64,000 bases of DNA from Verrucomicrobiia bacterium. GTDB lineage: Bacteria > Verrucomicrobiota > Verrucomicrobiia > Limisphaerales > JADLHS01. Under the pieces are notes generated by a model, which saw only the letters and a program-made list of their open reading frames with translations, was not told the origin of the DNA and made no database searches. This document shows positions 49,689-58,820 of the stretch, piece by piece; within the stretch, counting starts at the first letter, position 1, and every line of letters starts with the position of its first letter. The stretch is from NCBI GenBank assembly GCA_023953615.1, contig JAMLJH010000002.1, positions 770,592 to 834,591 of the forward strand. Reading direction: 5' to 3'. The position numbers and the translations under genes are program-made.

Positions 49689-52600
49689 ATGCCTTGGCGC
49701 GTTACGACTTGGAGCGGTGTGTTACTCATCATCAACCTTGGAGTCCACTTAACCTGCGGACAGGTTTATTTGAACGAAGTGGTGGCGACCTCTGCCGAGC
49801 GGACGCTGCAACGAGCAAGCGGTCAGTACCCGTGGATCGGGAACACGACTTCATGGCCGTCTCTGGCTTATGACGATTCGCAGTGGCGTTCTGGTCCAGG
49901 GCCATTTGGTTTTGGAAGCTTCAGTGGCGTCACCTTGGGGACCGATGTGGCGGGGATGGTTAAACAACGGGCCGCGTCGCTTTACCTACGCAAATCATTT
50001 AGCGTCACGGCGGCGCAAGCGGCCAGTGGCGCGGCGCTGTTTTTCACGTTGCGTTACAATGACGGCTTCATCGCTTTTCTGAATGGCCGGGAAATCGCGC
50101 GGCGCAATATGGGTAATCCGGGCATGTTCGCTTTCCACGATCAAACGGCGTTCAACCCCAGATCCACAACGGCTGCTGCGGAAACGATTAACATAGGCGC
50201 GGCCAACACCCAACTGATCGAGGGCGAAAACGTGCTTTGCGTTCAAGTCCACAACCAAGCGGTCGGCGGCTCGGTGGGAGACACGCTGCTCTTTCTGGCC
50301 GATCTGCAACTCGTCGGCGGGGCCACGCTGGTGACGCAAGGCTCTGATTGGAAATACTTCCCCGGCTTGGTGGAGCCGTCGGGCGGCGTCTTGGATTACG
50401 GATTTCATGAGGCTTCCTTTTCGCTCACCTTGAGCACGACGCCGTCGGACGCAGAGATTCGTTACACTTTGGACGGCAGCGAACCCAATCCCGGTCTGCT
50501 CTACACCGGTCCGCTTTCCATCACGACCGATCAGATTGTGCGCGCGCGTGCGGTGCGGTCGGGAGCGGCTCCGTCGCGCATCGTCACGCATACGTATTTG
50601 ATGCAGGAGACGGCGGCGAAGAAGTCGCTTGCCGCGTTGTGTTTGGGAGGTGATCCGGCGTTGACTTATTACGGACCCAATGCCAGTGGTGGTCCGGCCC
50701 TCGGGGAGGGCATCTTTGCCATTAAAGGCGGAACGTACGTGGCGGGTACCTGGACGGCGAATAATGATACGGCGGCCTTTAACTTTCCCATGTTACTGGG
50801 GCGTGCCAGCGAGAAGCCCGGCACGTTGGAGTTTTATCCGTTGAACGGTGAACCGTTGCGAACCGATCTCGGGGTGCGGCTTTCGGGCAGTCCGTATTCC
50901 CGGCCGCGCTACACGCTGACCGATGCGCCTTCGGCGCGCTTTACTCCTTCCTTCATGCGTAAACCGTCCTTCAACCTTTACTTCCGCTCTGAGTGGGGTG
51001 AGCGTCCGCAGGAATATCCATTCTTCGCCGATGCCGCGACGACCCGCTTCAAGGATATCCGCGTCCGCGCCGGCAAGAACGACATCCAGAATCCATTCAT
51101 CCTCGACGAGTGGGTGCGGCGGTTGTTTATCGCCATGGGGCAACAAGGCAGCTTGGGCACGTTCAACACGCTTTACATCAACGGCGTGTTCAAAGGGTAC
51201 TACAATTTGTGCGAGCATTTACGCGAAGCCTTCATGCAGGAACATTATCAAAGCTCCGAAGCTTGGGATGTCCAACAGGTCAACGACTTTACCAGCGGCA
51301 ACGCGACCCACTGGAAAAAGACCCTGGCCTATGTGCGCGGTGCGAATCTTTCGGATCCGGAGGCGTACCGGCAGGTTTCCGATTACCTGGAGGTGGACAA
51401 CTACATTGATTACCTGATCCTCAATTCGTTCAGCGCGATGTGGGATTGGCCCAACAACAACTGGGTGGCCGCTCGTGAACGCAGTGAATCGGGGCGCTGG
51501 CGTTTTTACGTGTGGGATGCCGAGGGCAGTTTTGGGCAAAGCGGAAGGAACCCGGACTACAACAGCTTCACCAGCGATCTCATCATTGGCAACGCTGGCA
51601 CGACGGGCGACAACTACATTCCCGCGTTGTACACGTTGCTGCGGGTTTCTCCAGAATTCCGGCTGCGCTTCGCGGATCGGGTACAGAAACATTTCTTCAA
51701 TGATGGCGCGTTGGTGAGCACCAACATTCAAGCCATCTACCAAACGCTGCGGGCCGCGATCAACCCAATCATGCTTGAAGTTCAGGGCAGTGCGGTGAAT
51801 GACAGCTTTTACAATGCCTGGATCGTCAATGACACCCGTCGCGATATTTATTTCACGCAATTGTCCGCTCAAAACCTCTGGCCCAGTTTGATCGCTCCGA
51901 GCCTCAGCCACCTCGGCGGGGTGGTGGCGAGCGGCCTGGCTCTCAATCTCAGTAATCCCAATGGTTACGGCACGATTTATTTTACGACGGACGGAACCGA
52001 TCCCCGCGCGCTGGGCGGCGCCATCGCGGGCACGGCTTACACAAATCCCATCACGATCCAACAAACGACCACGGTGCAGGCGCGGGTGCGGAGTGAGAGC
52101 GGCGATTGGAGTCCGGTCATCGTCGCGTCGTTCATCGTGCCAACGTCGGTTCCAGTCTTCCTCCCGACGGGTAGCGGGGATTGGACTGTGGATGATAATT
52201 GGTCCAGCGCGCCGTTGCCTTATCCGAATGATATCGGTCAGGCCGTGGCCATTCCGCCAGCCGATGCGGATCGCAATGTGAATCTGCGCGCGCCCGTCAC
52301 GGTGGGCGTGATTCAGTTTCCGCAGGGTGAAGCCACGACGCGGAATCGGGTTCGGGATCAGGGCACGGACAACTCGCTCACGTTCCAACAGACGAATGGT
52401 CCGGCGTTGATTGAAGTGGGCGGCGACGGCAGTGGTTACGTGGAGTTCGACGTTGGTGCGGGAGTGAATTTGCAATCGGATCTCCAGTTGACTGTTACCA
52501 ATCTGGTGGGCGACGCGGATTACGGCGCGCTGCGTTTGCGTAACAACTGGTCCGGGCCGGGAGGATTGATCAAAGCCGGTCTCGGGATCGCGTCTCTGAC

Positions 52601-53993
52601 TGGCGATGCCAAAACTTACACCGGAAGCACCGTGATTGAGCAAGGCGTGTTACAGGTGACTGGACCGGCCGCGCCCATTGCGTCCTCGTCGGTTTCGGTT
52701 CAATCAGGTGGCCAGCTTCGTTTGACTTCGGGCAGCGATCCCGGCGAACCGCGCCTTTACACTTTTGGTGGACCGATCTCGCTGGCGGGGGCCGGACGCG
52801 GAGCGGAAATTTCCGAGGGGCAAGCGCAAGGCCGATTGGGCGCGCTGCGTTACGATCCCGGCTCGGGCAACAATCAAGCCTTACTCACCAATTCAATTGT
52901 GCTGACCGCGCCAAGTGAAGTGCATGTGGCCGGCAGTCGCAATCGGCTCACGCTGGCGGGAGCAGTGAGTGGTGCGCAACCGCTCACCAAATCCGGCGGC
53001 GGCACTTTGGAACTGGCTGCAAATGATCCGGTTTCAATTGGCGCGATTCAGGTGGATAATGGTTCGCTCCTCCTTTCCGGCGACGTTGAAGCGCCCATCA
53101 ATGTTGCGGCTCCGGCGTTACTCACCGGTGCGGGTAGTGCGGGTGCTTTGAGCGGAACGGGAACGCTGTGCTTGGAAGAAATTTTGAGCGCCCCGTCCAT
53201 CACCGGTTTGACGCAGCAGTTCGTATTTACAAAAACTGGCTCGCCGAATTATGGTCAAACTCCAATTGCCAACGGGGTGTTGCTGCTCGCCAATCCTCCC
53301 ACCGCTGTGGCGGCAATCGAGGTCTTTCTACCCGTGGCCCCCGCGCCTGACGCCAGATTCCGCGGCGGTTATTTTCTGCCTTACGCACTGGATCTGTCGG
53401 CGGCGGTGACTGCCGCGCCCCAACACGTTTGGGTTCTGGACCCGGAAGGATCACGGCAGTTTAAGGATCAAACATGGTCCGAGCTTGGGACGGTTCAAAT
53501 CACCACCGTGGCGGAGGCGGCCGATTTTGGCGGCGGCCAAGTGTTTGGGCGCACCCTGGAAGTTCGCGTGGAGGGAGCGCCGGTTTCATTTGCGGCCTGG
53601 CAGGCGGCCGCGTTTCCAGATCCCGCCGATCTTGCCGATCCCGAAATCGCCGGCCCCGGCGCCGATCCGCTTCACAGTGGTGTGTCCAATTTACTGCGCT
53701 ACGCCCTGGGTTTGGGCCTGACGGATAATCCGGCGGAGCGGGCGCCACAATTTGTGGGATCGGCTTCCGCACCGGCGATCCGCTTTCCCTTCGACTCCGG
53801 ACGCAACGACATCGCTTATGTCGTTGAATCCGTCTTCGACGTCACCGATTGGTCCAACGCCACCGTTCTTTTTGATTCGCGGGCGGATTTTCCTCCGGCG
53901 ACGGAATCCGGTTGGATCACCATTCACGACCCCGCGCCATCCACCCAACAACGGTTCTATCGGCTCAAAATTATTCCACTGCCGCCGGGGTGA
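49689..53993 (+). CDS. Large secreted CotH-kinase protein with autotransporter-type strand repeats
   Basis: 1434 aa. Signal peptide (SGVLLIINLGVHLTCG), then a carbohydrate-binding-like region (30-230), a chitobiase/FN3-associated repeat (about 240-310; SDAEIRYTLDGSEPNPGLLY), and the CotH kinase-like core (about 420-670; RVRAGKNDIQNPFILDEWVR, TLYINGVFKGYYNLCEHLRE, FYVWDAEGSFG). A second YTLDG-type repeat (YFTTDGTDPRAL) follows, then PATR/autotransporter-associated beta strands (about 940-1180; KTYTGSTVIEQGVLQVTGP). CotH proteins phosphorylate coat proteins in Bacillus; here it is a surface protein of unknown target. The minus strand has a long open frame that is judged spurious. Confidence 0.88.
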   Translation: MPWRVTTWSGVLLIINLGVHLTCGQVYLNEVVATSAERTLQRASGQYPWIGNTTSWPSLAYDDSQWRSGPGPFGFGSFSGVTLGTDVAGMVKQRAASLYLRKSFSVTAAQAASGAALFFTLRYNDGFIAFLNGREIARRNMGNPGMFAFHDQTAFNPRSTTAAAETINIGAANTQLIEGENVLCVQVHNQAVGGSVGDTLLFLADLQLVGGATLVTQGSDWKYFPGLVEPSGGVLDYGFHEASFSLTLSTTPSDAEIRYTLDGSEPNPGLLYTGPLSITTDQIVRARAVRSGAAPSRIVTHTYLMQETAAKKSLAALCLGGDPALTYYGPNASGGPALGEGIFAIKGGTYVAGTWTANNDTAAFNFPMLLGRASEKPGTLEFYPLNGEPLRTDLGVRLSGSPYSRPRYTLTDAPSARFTPSFMRKPSFNLYFRSEWGERPQEYPFFADAATTRFKDIRVRAGKNDIQNPFILDEWVRRLFIAMGQQGSLGTFNTLYINGVFKGYYNLCEHLREAFMQEHYQSSEAWDVQQVNDFTSGNATHWKKTLAYVRGANLSDPEAYRQVSDYLEVDNYIDYLILNSFSAMWDWPNNNWVAARERSESGRWRFYVWDAEGSFGQSGRNPDYNSFTSDLIIGNAGTTGDNYIPALYTLLRVSPEFRLRFADRVQKHFFNDGALVSTNIQAIYQTLRAAINPIMLEVQGSAVNDSFYNAWIVNDTRRDIYFTQLSAQNLWPSLIAPSLSHLGGVVASGLALNLSNPNGYGTIYFTTDGTDPRALGGAIAGTAYTNPITIQQTTTVQARVRSESGDWSPVIVASFIVPTSVPVFLPTGSGDWTVDDNWSSAPLPYPNDIGQAVAIPPADADRNVNLRAPVTVGVIQFPQGEATTRNRVRDQGTDNSLTFQQTNGPALIEVGGDGSGYVEFDVGAGVNLQSDLQLTVTNLVGDADYGALRLRNNWSGPGGLIKAGLGIASLTGDAKTYTGSTVIEQGVLQVTGPAAPIASSSVSVQSGGQLRLTSGSDPGEPRLYTFGGPISLAGAGRGAEISEGQAQGRLGALRYDPGSGNNQALLTNSIVLTAPSEVHVAGSRNRLTLAGAVSGAQPLTKSGGGTLELAANDPVSIGAIQVDNGSLLLSGDVEAPINVAAPALLTGAGSAGALSGTGTLCLEEILSAPSITGLTQQFVFTKTGSPNYGQTPIANGVLLLANPPTAVAAIEVFLPVAPAPDARFRGGYFLPYALDLSAAVTAAPQHVWVLDPEGSRQFKDQTWSELGTVQITTVAEAADFGGGQVFGRTLEVRVEGAPVSFAAWQAAAFPDPADLADPEIAGPGADPLHSGVSNLLRYALGLGLTDNPAERAPQFVGSASAPAIRFPFDSGRNDIAYVVESVFDVTDWSNATVLFDSRADFPPATESGWITIHDPAPSTQQRFYRLKIIPLPPG

Positions 53994-54152
53994 GTTGAGA
54001 AGCGACGGAATTCAGTTCGCGCTCTGAAAACCTGGCGTCATGGCGTCGGGTAAACGCAAAACGCGGCCGGATTGCATTTTCGAGATTGCGCACGATTGCA
54101 TTTTGCCATTGCCGAAAAATGGCCGCATCCGCAAATTCTCGCGGACGCAGAC

Positions 54153-55868
54153 ATGCTCGCAACGCTCCGTATCAAGAACCTGGCACTGGTCAGTGATCTG
54201 ACGTTGGAACTCCAATCGGGTTACAACGTCATCACCGGTGAAACCGGCGCGGGCAAATCCATTATTCTTGGCGCGTTGAATCTCGTGCTGGGCCAGCGCG
54301 CGGACCGGGCGTTGATTCGTGCCGACAGCGATTCCTGCGCAGTCGAAGCGGTATTCGATTTGCGCGACGTGATGGCTTCGCGCCGGGCCATCTTGCTGAA
54401 ACGCGAGTTGCCGGAATGGTTGGCGGCGAACGGGCTTGAGCCGTGCGAAGCGGGGCAGTTGATTCTGAAACGCACTTTCACCAACGCGGGGGCGAACCGC
54501 CAGTTCATCAACGGCTCCGCCACGACGTTGAGCAATTTGGCCGAGATCGGCGCGTGGCTTGTGGACCTGCACGGACCGCATGATCATCAATCCTTGCTGC
54601 AACCAGCCAAGCAACTGACCATCCTCGACGCCTTTGGTGGACTCGAGCAATCGCGCGCCGAGTTTGCCGCGCTGGTGCGGCAAATTGCCAGTTTGGAAGC
54701 GGAAAAGGCGGCGCTGGTTGGCGATGAAAAGACCTACGCGCAGCAGTTGGATTTATTACGCTTTCAAGTGCAGGAAATCGAAGCGGCCCGGCTGCAACCA
54801 GATGAGGAGGAAGCGCTCGTGGCGGAGCATCATCGCGCCAGCAACGCGGCGCGTCTGTTGCAGTTGAGCCAGACCGCGTTGGACGGACTCGCGGAAGGCG
54901 ATGGGGCGTTGCTGTCGCAGGCGGAAAGTATTGGTCGCATTCTGCAAGAGTTACAACGGGTGGACGCGGGGGCGACGCCGCTGACGGAATTGCACGAGCA
55001 GGGGATTGTTGCCTGGCGCGAGTTGCAGACGGCGCTGCTGCGCTACGCCGACCGGGTGGAGGTGGATCCGGCGCGGCTGAACGAATTGGAGGAACGCTTG
55101 AATCTCATCAATGCGTTGAAACGCAAGTACGGCCCCAACCTCGGCGCGGTCCTGGCTTTCGGCGCTTCGGCGCGCGCCCGATTGCAAACTCTGGAATCTC
55201 GCGATGCCGAACTCGCGCGCTTGGCGGCGGCGTCGAGTCAGATGGAGCGGGAGTTGGTTGAAATTGGGCGCAAACTGACCGCTGGGCGAAAAAAAGCCAT
55301 TCCTCAGTTGACTCAGGCCGCCATGCGTCAGTTGGCCGATCTCGGCTTCAAACAGTCCCGGTTTGAAGTGAAATTGGAGTCGGCGCTTGCCGCTCATACC
55401 GCCGCGGGCGCCGCAAATGGAAAGTGGCGCGCTTCGGGTTTTGATGAGATCGAGTTTCAATTTTCACCCAACGTCGGCGAACCGTTGAAGCCGTTGCGCG
55501 CCATTGCTTCCTCGGGCGAAATGGCTCGCGTCATGTTGGCATTGAAAACCGTGTTGGCAGCCCAGGACGAAATCCCCGTGCTGATCTTTGACGAAGTGGA
55601 CGCCAACGTCGGCGGTGAAACCGCGCATGCCGTCGGCGAGAAAATGAAACAGATCGCCGCGCAACATCAGGTGCTGTGCATCACGCATTTGCCGCAGGTG
55701 GCGGCGGCCGCCGCCGCGCATTATGTCGTCACCAAGCAGGTGAAGGCGGGCCGGACCATTTCCGAAATTACCCGGCTCGACCCGAAAGCGCGCGTGACCG
55801 AACTGGCCCGGATGTTGGGTGGCCAAAGCGGCGCGGCCCGGAAACACGCGGAAACCTTGCTGGAGTGA
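54153..55868 (+). CDS. recN: DNA repair protein RecN
   Basis: 571 aa SMC-like ATPase for double-strand break repair. Walker A GETGAGKSII and signature region near SSGEMARVMLALKTVL, Walker B IPVLIFDEVDANVGGET, with a coiled coil in between. Start is ATG 54153 (MLATLRIKNLALV); the open frame begins earlier but those residues are not family-like. The C-terminal end is 42 bases before the sugE remnant. Confidence 0.95.
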   Translation: MLATLRIKNLALVSDLTLELQSGYNVITGETGAGKSIILGALNLVLGQRADRALIRADSDSCAVEAVFDLRDVMASRRAILLKRELPEWLAANGLEPCEAGQLILKRTFTNAGANRQFINGSATTLSNLAEIGAWLVDLHGPHDHQSLLQPAKQLTILDAFGGLEQSRAEFAALVRQIASLEAEKAALVGDEKTYAQQLDLLRFQVQEIEAARLQPDEEEALVAEHHRASNAARLLQLSQTALDGLAEGDGALLSQAESIGRILQELQRVDAGATPLTELHEQGIVAWRELQTALLRYADRVEVDPARLNELEERLNLINALKRKYGPNLGAVLAFGASARARLQTLESRDAELARLAAASSQMERELVEIGRKLTAGRKKAIPQLTQAAMRQLADLGFKQSRFEVKLESALAAHTAAGAANGKWRASGFDEIEFQFSPNVGEPLKPLRAIASSGEMARVMLALKTVLAAQDEIPVLIFDEVDANVGGETAHAVGEKMKQIAAQHQVLCITHLPQVAAAAAAHYVVTKQVKAGRTISEITRLDPKARVTELARMLGGQSGAARKHAETLLE

Positions 55869-55910
55869 GCGAACGATGTTGGGGTGATTTCAGCTTTCCT
55901 GTGGCCGCAC

Positions 55911-56045
55911 TCAATGTCCGTTCGGCGCGACGAGTTTGAGTCCCACCACTCCCGCGACGATCAATCCGATGCAGACGAGGCGCAGGACTTCACGCGATTC
56001 ACCAAAGCAAAACATTCCGATCAACGCCGTGCCGACCGCGCCAAT
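55911..56045 (-). pseudogene. sugE: 3' half of disrupted SMR exporter gene (sugE/gdx)
   Basis: This holds the last 44 codons and stop of a small multidrug resistance protein: [20 protein letters not shown], then [19 protein letters not shown]. It joins in frame to the 5' half at 59097-59294; removing 56040-59096 restores a 108-codon gene. The 5' and 3' parts read leftward. The interruption falls in the middle of helix 3 and the gene is inactive as it stands. The sequence motif [13 protein letters not shown] in the other half points to the guanidinium exporter (Gdx) subgroup. Confidence 0.9.
56040..56045. repeat. Target-site duplication, left copy (GCCAAT)
   Basis: GCCAAT abuts the left end TGTTAAG of the transposon and recurs at 59097-59102 directly after its right end CGTAACA. 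Both copies lie in the sugE coding sequence at the same codon pair, so one is a duplication of the target. Confidence 0.85.
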
Positions 56046-56254
56046 TGTTAAGTGCCGCAGTGCCGTCGTAAGAAGTGCCGTTTTCTGGCCGAATTGGGGT
56101 CATAAGCTCGGGTGAGTTTACGATCTCAGCGCGGCCAAAGCGCCGTCAGTGTGCCGTCCTTCCCTTTTCCATTATCTCACTCAACCGAGTTGCGCCGTCA
56201 GCGGGGCCGTAAAAAAGCTTGACGGTGGCAGTGAGCTTTGGGCAAGCAGTTGAA

Positions 56255-56814
56255 ATGTCTCACCGGCCTTTTCGTTTTGTACGCGATGAACCCGCGTTGA
56301 AGGAGTCGCTTTTTCGCTCAAGCAGCAGCGCTGTCCCCGCTGCGGTCAAGTGGAAACACTGAATCGGCACAGCATTCTTCGTGGCAATGATCCGGCCAAA
56401 ACCAGCGGCCAACTCGTCCGTGGTCAGCGGGTGTTTTGTACCAATCGCGGGCTGCGTGGCGGCTGTGGCAAAACATTTTCCATCCTGCTGGCGGAGATTT
56501 TACCACGACACACGTTGACCGCTTCGCTGGTGTGGCGGTGGCTGCTGGAACTGCTGGCCGGACTTTCGATCAAAGCCGCCGTGGAAAAATCGCGTCTGCC
56601 TTTTGCCGTGGAAGCGTTCTATCGGTTGCGGCGCGGACTGCGGCGGTGCCTGGCTTCGGTGCGAACGCGGCTTTGCCGGGAACAATCGCCGCCGGTCAGC
56701 GCACACACCGATCCGTTGCTGCAAACTGTGGAACATCTGCGGGCCGTCTTTCCTGACCATGAGTGTCCACCGGCAGCCTTTCAACTCCGGTTTCAACGTC
56801 CGTTTTTGGGATAA
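56255..56814 (+). pseudogene. Zinc-ribbon accessory protein of the transposon (frameshifted)
   Basis: The reading frame from ATG 56255 (MSHRPFRFVRDEPALKESLF) stops after 35 codons. In the next frame, open from 56290 to 56814, a clear zinc ribbon follows: CPRCGQ and later VFCTNRGLRGGCGKTF. One indel near 56315-56330 would join them into a protein of about 185 aa. The C-terminal half is helical and basic (AVEAFYRLRRGLRRCL), suiting a DNA-binding accessory. I infer it belongs to the transposition set from position and orientation only. Confidence 0.55.
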
Positions 56815-56975
56815 ACCGGCCAGCACAGCCGCTGACTTTTGCCGAATTATCACGTCGGAATTTTGCCGGCGGGTTTTGCGGACCGGCGACAACACGACAA
56901 TCCCATCCCTGTTGGTGCCCGGTGTCCGGTAGCGTCGCCGGCGTGAATGCCAACCACTCCACTAAATAATGACTC

Positions 56976-58202
56976 ATGCGAAATCCCACCGCCTATTTGA
57001 AAATGCGGGTGCTCGGGGCCATTGACATGGCCGCGGGCAACTCGATTCAGGCCCGCATCCGGGCCGTCAGCCAGATGACCTTCACCGACGAGGAAGGCCA
57101 CTCGCGCCAGTTCACCTGGCGCACGATCCAGACCTGGTATTCGCGTTATCAGAAACATGGCGTGACCGTCATGGAAAACCAGCCGCGCTCCGACAAGGGC
57201 AAACGCCGCAAGGTGGTGATCGAAGACGTGCTGGACGCGGTGCAAAAGGTGTTGCCCAAGGTTCACGGCAAAGCTCCGGCGCGGGCCTTGCTCTACCGGC
57301 TGTGCATTGAGGCCGGACTCATCACCCGTTCCCAAATTGCACCCAACACCTTCAACCGGCTGGTGCGGGAGTTTGAACTGCTCAAACCTGACGCCGAGGC
57401 CAGCAAGAAAATCCGGCTGGCTTTTGCCAAGGCCCACGCCAACGAAATGTGGCAGGCCGACACGCTCTGCGGCCCGTTTGTAACCATCAACGGCGTGCCG
57501 GTGCAAACGCGGCTGATCGCCTTTTTGGACGATGCTTCGCGCGTCTGCTGTCACGGCCAGTTCTTCCCGGCCGAAAATGTGGACGCCCTGATCGAATCGC
57601 TCCGCGCGGCGTTTTACAAACGCGGCGTGCCCCACGCGCTGTATGTGGACAACGGCTCGATTTACAGCTCCAAGGAAATCATCCAGATCTGCGCCCGGGT
57701 CGGCTGCCTGCTGCATCACACACCGGTCAGGGATGGCGCGGCCAAAGGAAAAATCGAACGGTTTTTCCGAACCGTCCGCGACCAGTTTTTAGCGCGCGAC
57801 CTGGATTTGAGTTCGCTCGACGCGCTCAATCGCCAGTTCACGCAGTGGGTCGAGGAGCATTACAACGCCCAACTGCATTCCGTGCTGGGCATGAGTCCGC
57901 TGGATCGCTACGCGCTGGATCGCAAGTGGGTTCGCTTTCTGCCGCCAAATGAGGCCAACGATGAGTTGTTCTTTGTCGAGGAAGAGCGCCATGTCCGCGC
58001 CGACAACACTTTCGCGTTCAAATCGCTTCGCTGGGAAGCGCCACGTCACTTGCCGGATCGCACCATCCACATTCGTTTCCAGCGTTCGCAGCCGGTCAGT
58101 CGCGTGGTGGTTTATTACAAAGGCGAGCGCATGGGCGAAGCGCGTTTGCTCGATGCCATCGCTAACGACAGAAAACCGCTCAACCCGCCAACTGAAATTT
58201 AA
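56976..58202 (+). CDS. Integrase-core (DDE) transposase
   Basis: 408 aa. N-terminal helix-turn-helix region (SIQARIRAVSQMTF, WRTIQTWYSRYQK). The rve core has D162 in MWQADTLCG, D225 in LYVDNGSIYS and E261 in KGKIERFFRTVR, giving exactly D,D(35)E spacing. A Mu-type C-terminal beta barrel (ADNTFAFKSLRWEAP) ends the protein. Relatives are MuA/TnsB/TniA and IS481-like enzymes that cut DNA ends and join them to target. It ends 3 bases before the ATPase gene, fitting a transposase-ATPase operon. Confidence 0.92.
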   Translation: MRNPTAYLKMRVLGAIDMAAGNSIQARIRAVSQMTFTDEEGHSRQFTWRTIQTWYSRYQKHGVTVMENQPRSDKGKRRKVVIEDVLDAVQKVLPKVHGKAPARALLYRLCIEAGLITRSQIAPNTFNRLVREFELLKPDAEASKKIRLAFAKAHANEMWQADTLCGPFVTINGVPVQTRLIAFLDDASRVCCHGQFFPAENVDALIESLRAAFYKRGVPHALYVDNGSIYSSKEIIQICARVGCLLHHTPVRDGAAKGKIERFFRTVRDQFLARDLDLSSLDALNRQFTQWVEEHYNAQLHSVLGMSPLDRYALDRKWVRFLPPNEANDELFFVEEERHVRADNTFAFKSLRWEAPRHLPDRTIHIRFQRSQPVSRVVVYYKGERMGEARLLDAIANDRKPLNPPTEI

Positions 58203-58205
58203 TTT

Positions 58206-58526
58206 ATGATCCGCTCCCATTTTGGGCTCCAACGCAATCCCTTTGACCCGGAAGCCCTCACGCTGCTGGCCCACCAGCAGGAAATCTTCGACATCCTCCG
58301 CGTCCATGCCCAGCAAGGCGGTTTGTGTCTGGTGCTCGGCGAACCCGGCACCGGCAAAAGCGTCCTCAAACAAACGCTCCTGACCCACGACCCCAAACGC
58401 ATGATCACGCCCGTGGTCAACCGCACCTTGCACACTTACCACAACACGCTCCGCATCCTCTGCGAAGCCTTTCAGATCGAGTTTGAAGGCCGCGACCATT
58501 CAACCCCATTGGAGAAAAGACTGTGA
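58206..58526 (+). CDS. Truncated ExeA/TniB-like AAA ATPase
   Basis: 106 aa where family members have about 260-300. The start SHFGLQRNPFDPEALTLLAH is typical of ExeA-type ATPases linked to transposons, and Walker A is GEPGTGKS (residues 45-52). The protein stops at EKRL, before Walker B, sensor and arginine finger, so it cannot be a working ATPase. The stop overlaps the GTG of the next gene. An internal deletion that removed the C-terminal two thirds is the simplest explanation. Confidence 0.8.
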   Translation: MIRSHFGLQRNPFDPEALTLLAHQQEIFDILRVHAQQGGLCLVLGEPGTGKSVLKQTLLTHDPKRMITPVVNRTLHTYHNTLRILCEAFQIEFEGRDHSTPLEKRL

Positions 58527-58798
58527 CCAGCCCATCGCTTAAAAATGTCCGGTGGTCGCGCGCGCAAATCCGCGCCGCCCGGCTCGCCCCGCTGGTGCCG
58601 CTGCTCCAGCAACGCAAGTTGGAACTCATCGCCCGCGCGGCGGGCAATTTTATTTTGCCCGCCTATCCCGGCCTCATCGTCAAAGACAGTTACTGGCGCT
58701 GGCCCGAACGCAATCTGGCCGGCAACGCCATTGACTTCCACGTCCAAGTTCTTGGCCTGTCCTTCCACGACGCCATGCGCCAGATCACCGGCACATAA
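58523..58798 (+). CDS. Small primase/CHC2-like protein of the transposon
   Basis: 91 aa, GTG start. Its C-terminal half, YPGLIVKDSYWRWPERNLAG then NAIDFHVQVLGLSFHDAMRQ, follows the pattern of the DnaG-type CHC2 region (the -WRW- then GNAIDF-xx-GLSFxxA element) but the zinc-binding Cys/His residues are missing. In other elements this type accompanies ExeA-like ATPases and transposases as I recall; not verified. Role unknown. Confidence 0.6.
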   Translation: MTSPSLKNVRWSRAQIRAARLAPLVPLLQQRKLELIARAAGNFILPAYPGLIVKDSYWRWPERNLAGNAIDFHVQVLGLSFHDAMRQITGT

Positions 58799-58820
58799 TC
58801 CAGCCGCTGGCGTCATAACG

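Noticed and set aside
51219..52643. 474-codon open frame on the minus strand opposite the CotH gene
   Set aside because: It lies wholly inside a well-supported CotH protein gene; its product is Arg/Ile/His-rich with no motif, typical of antisense frames in GC-rich DNA.
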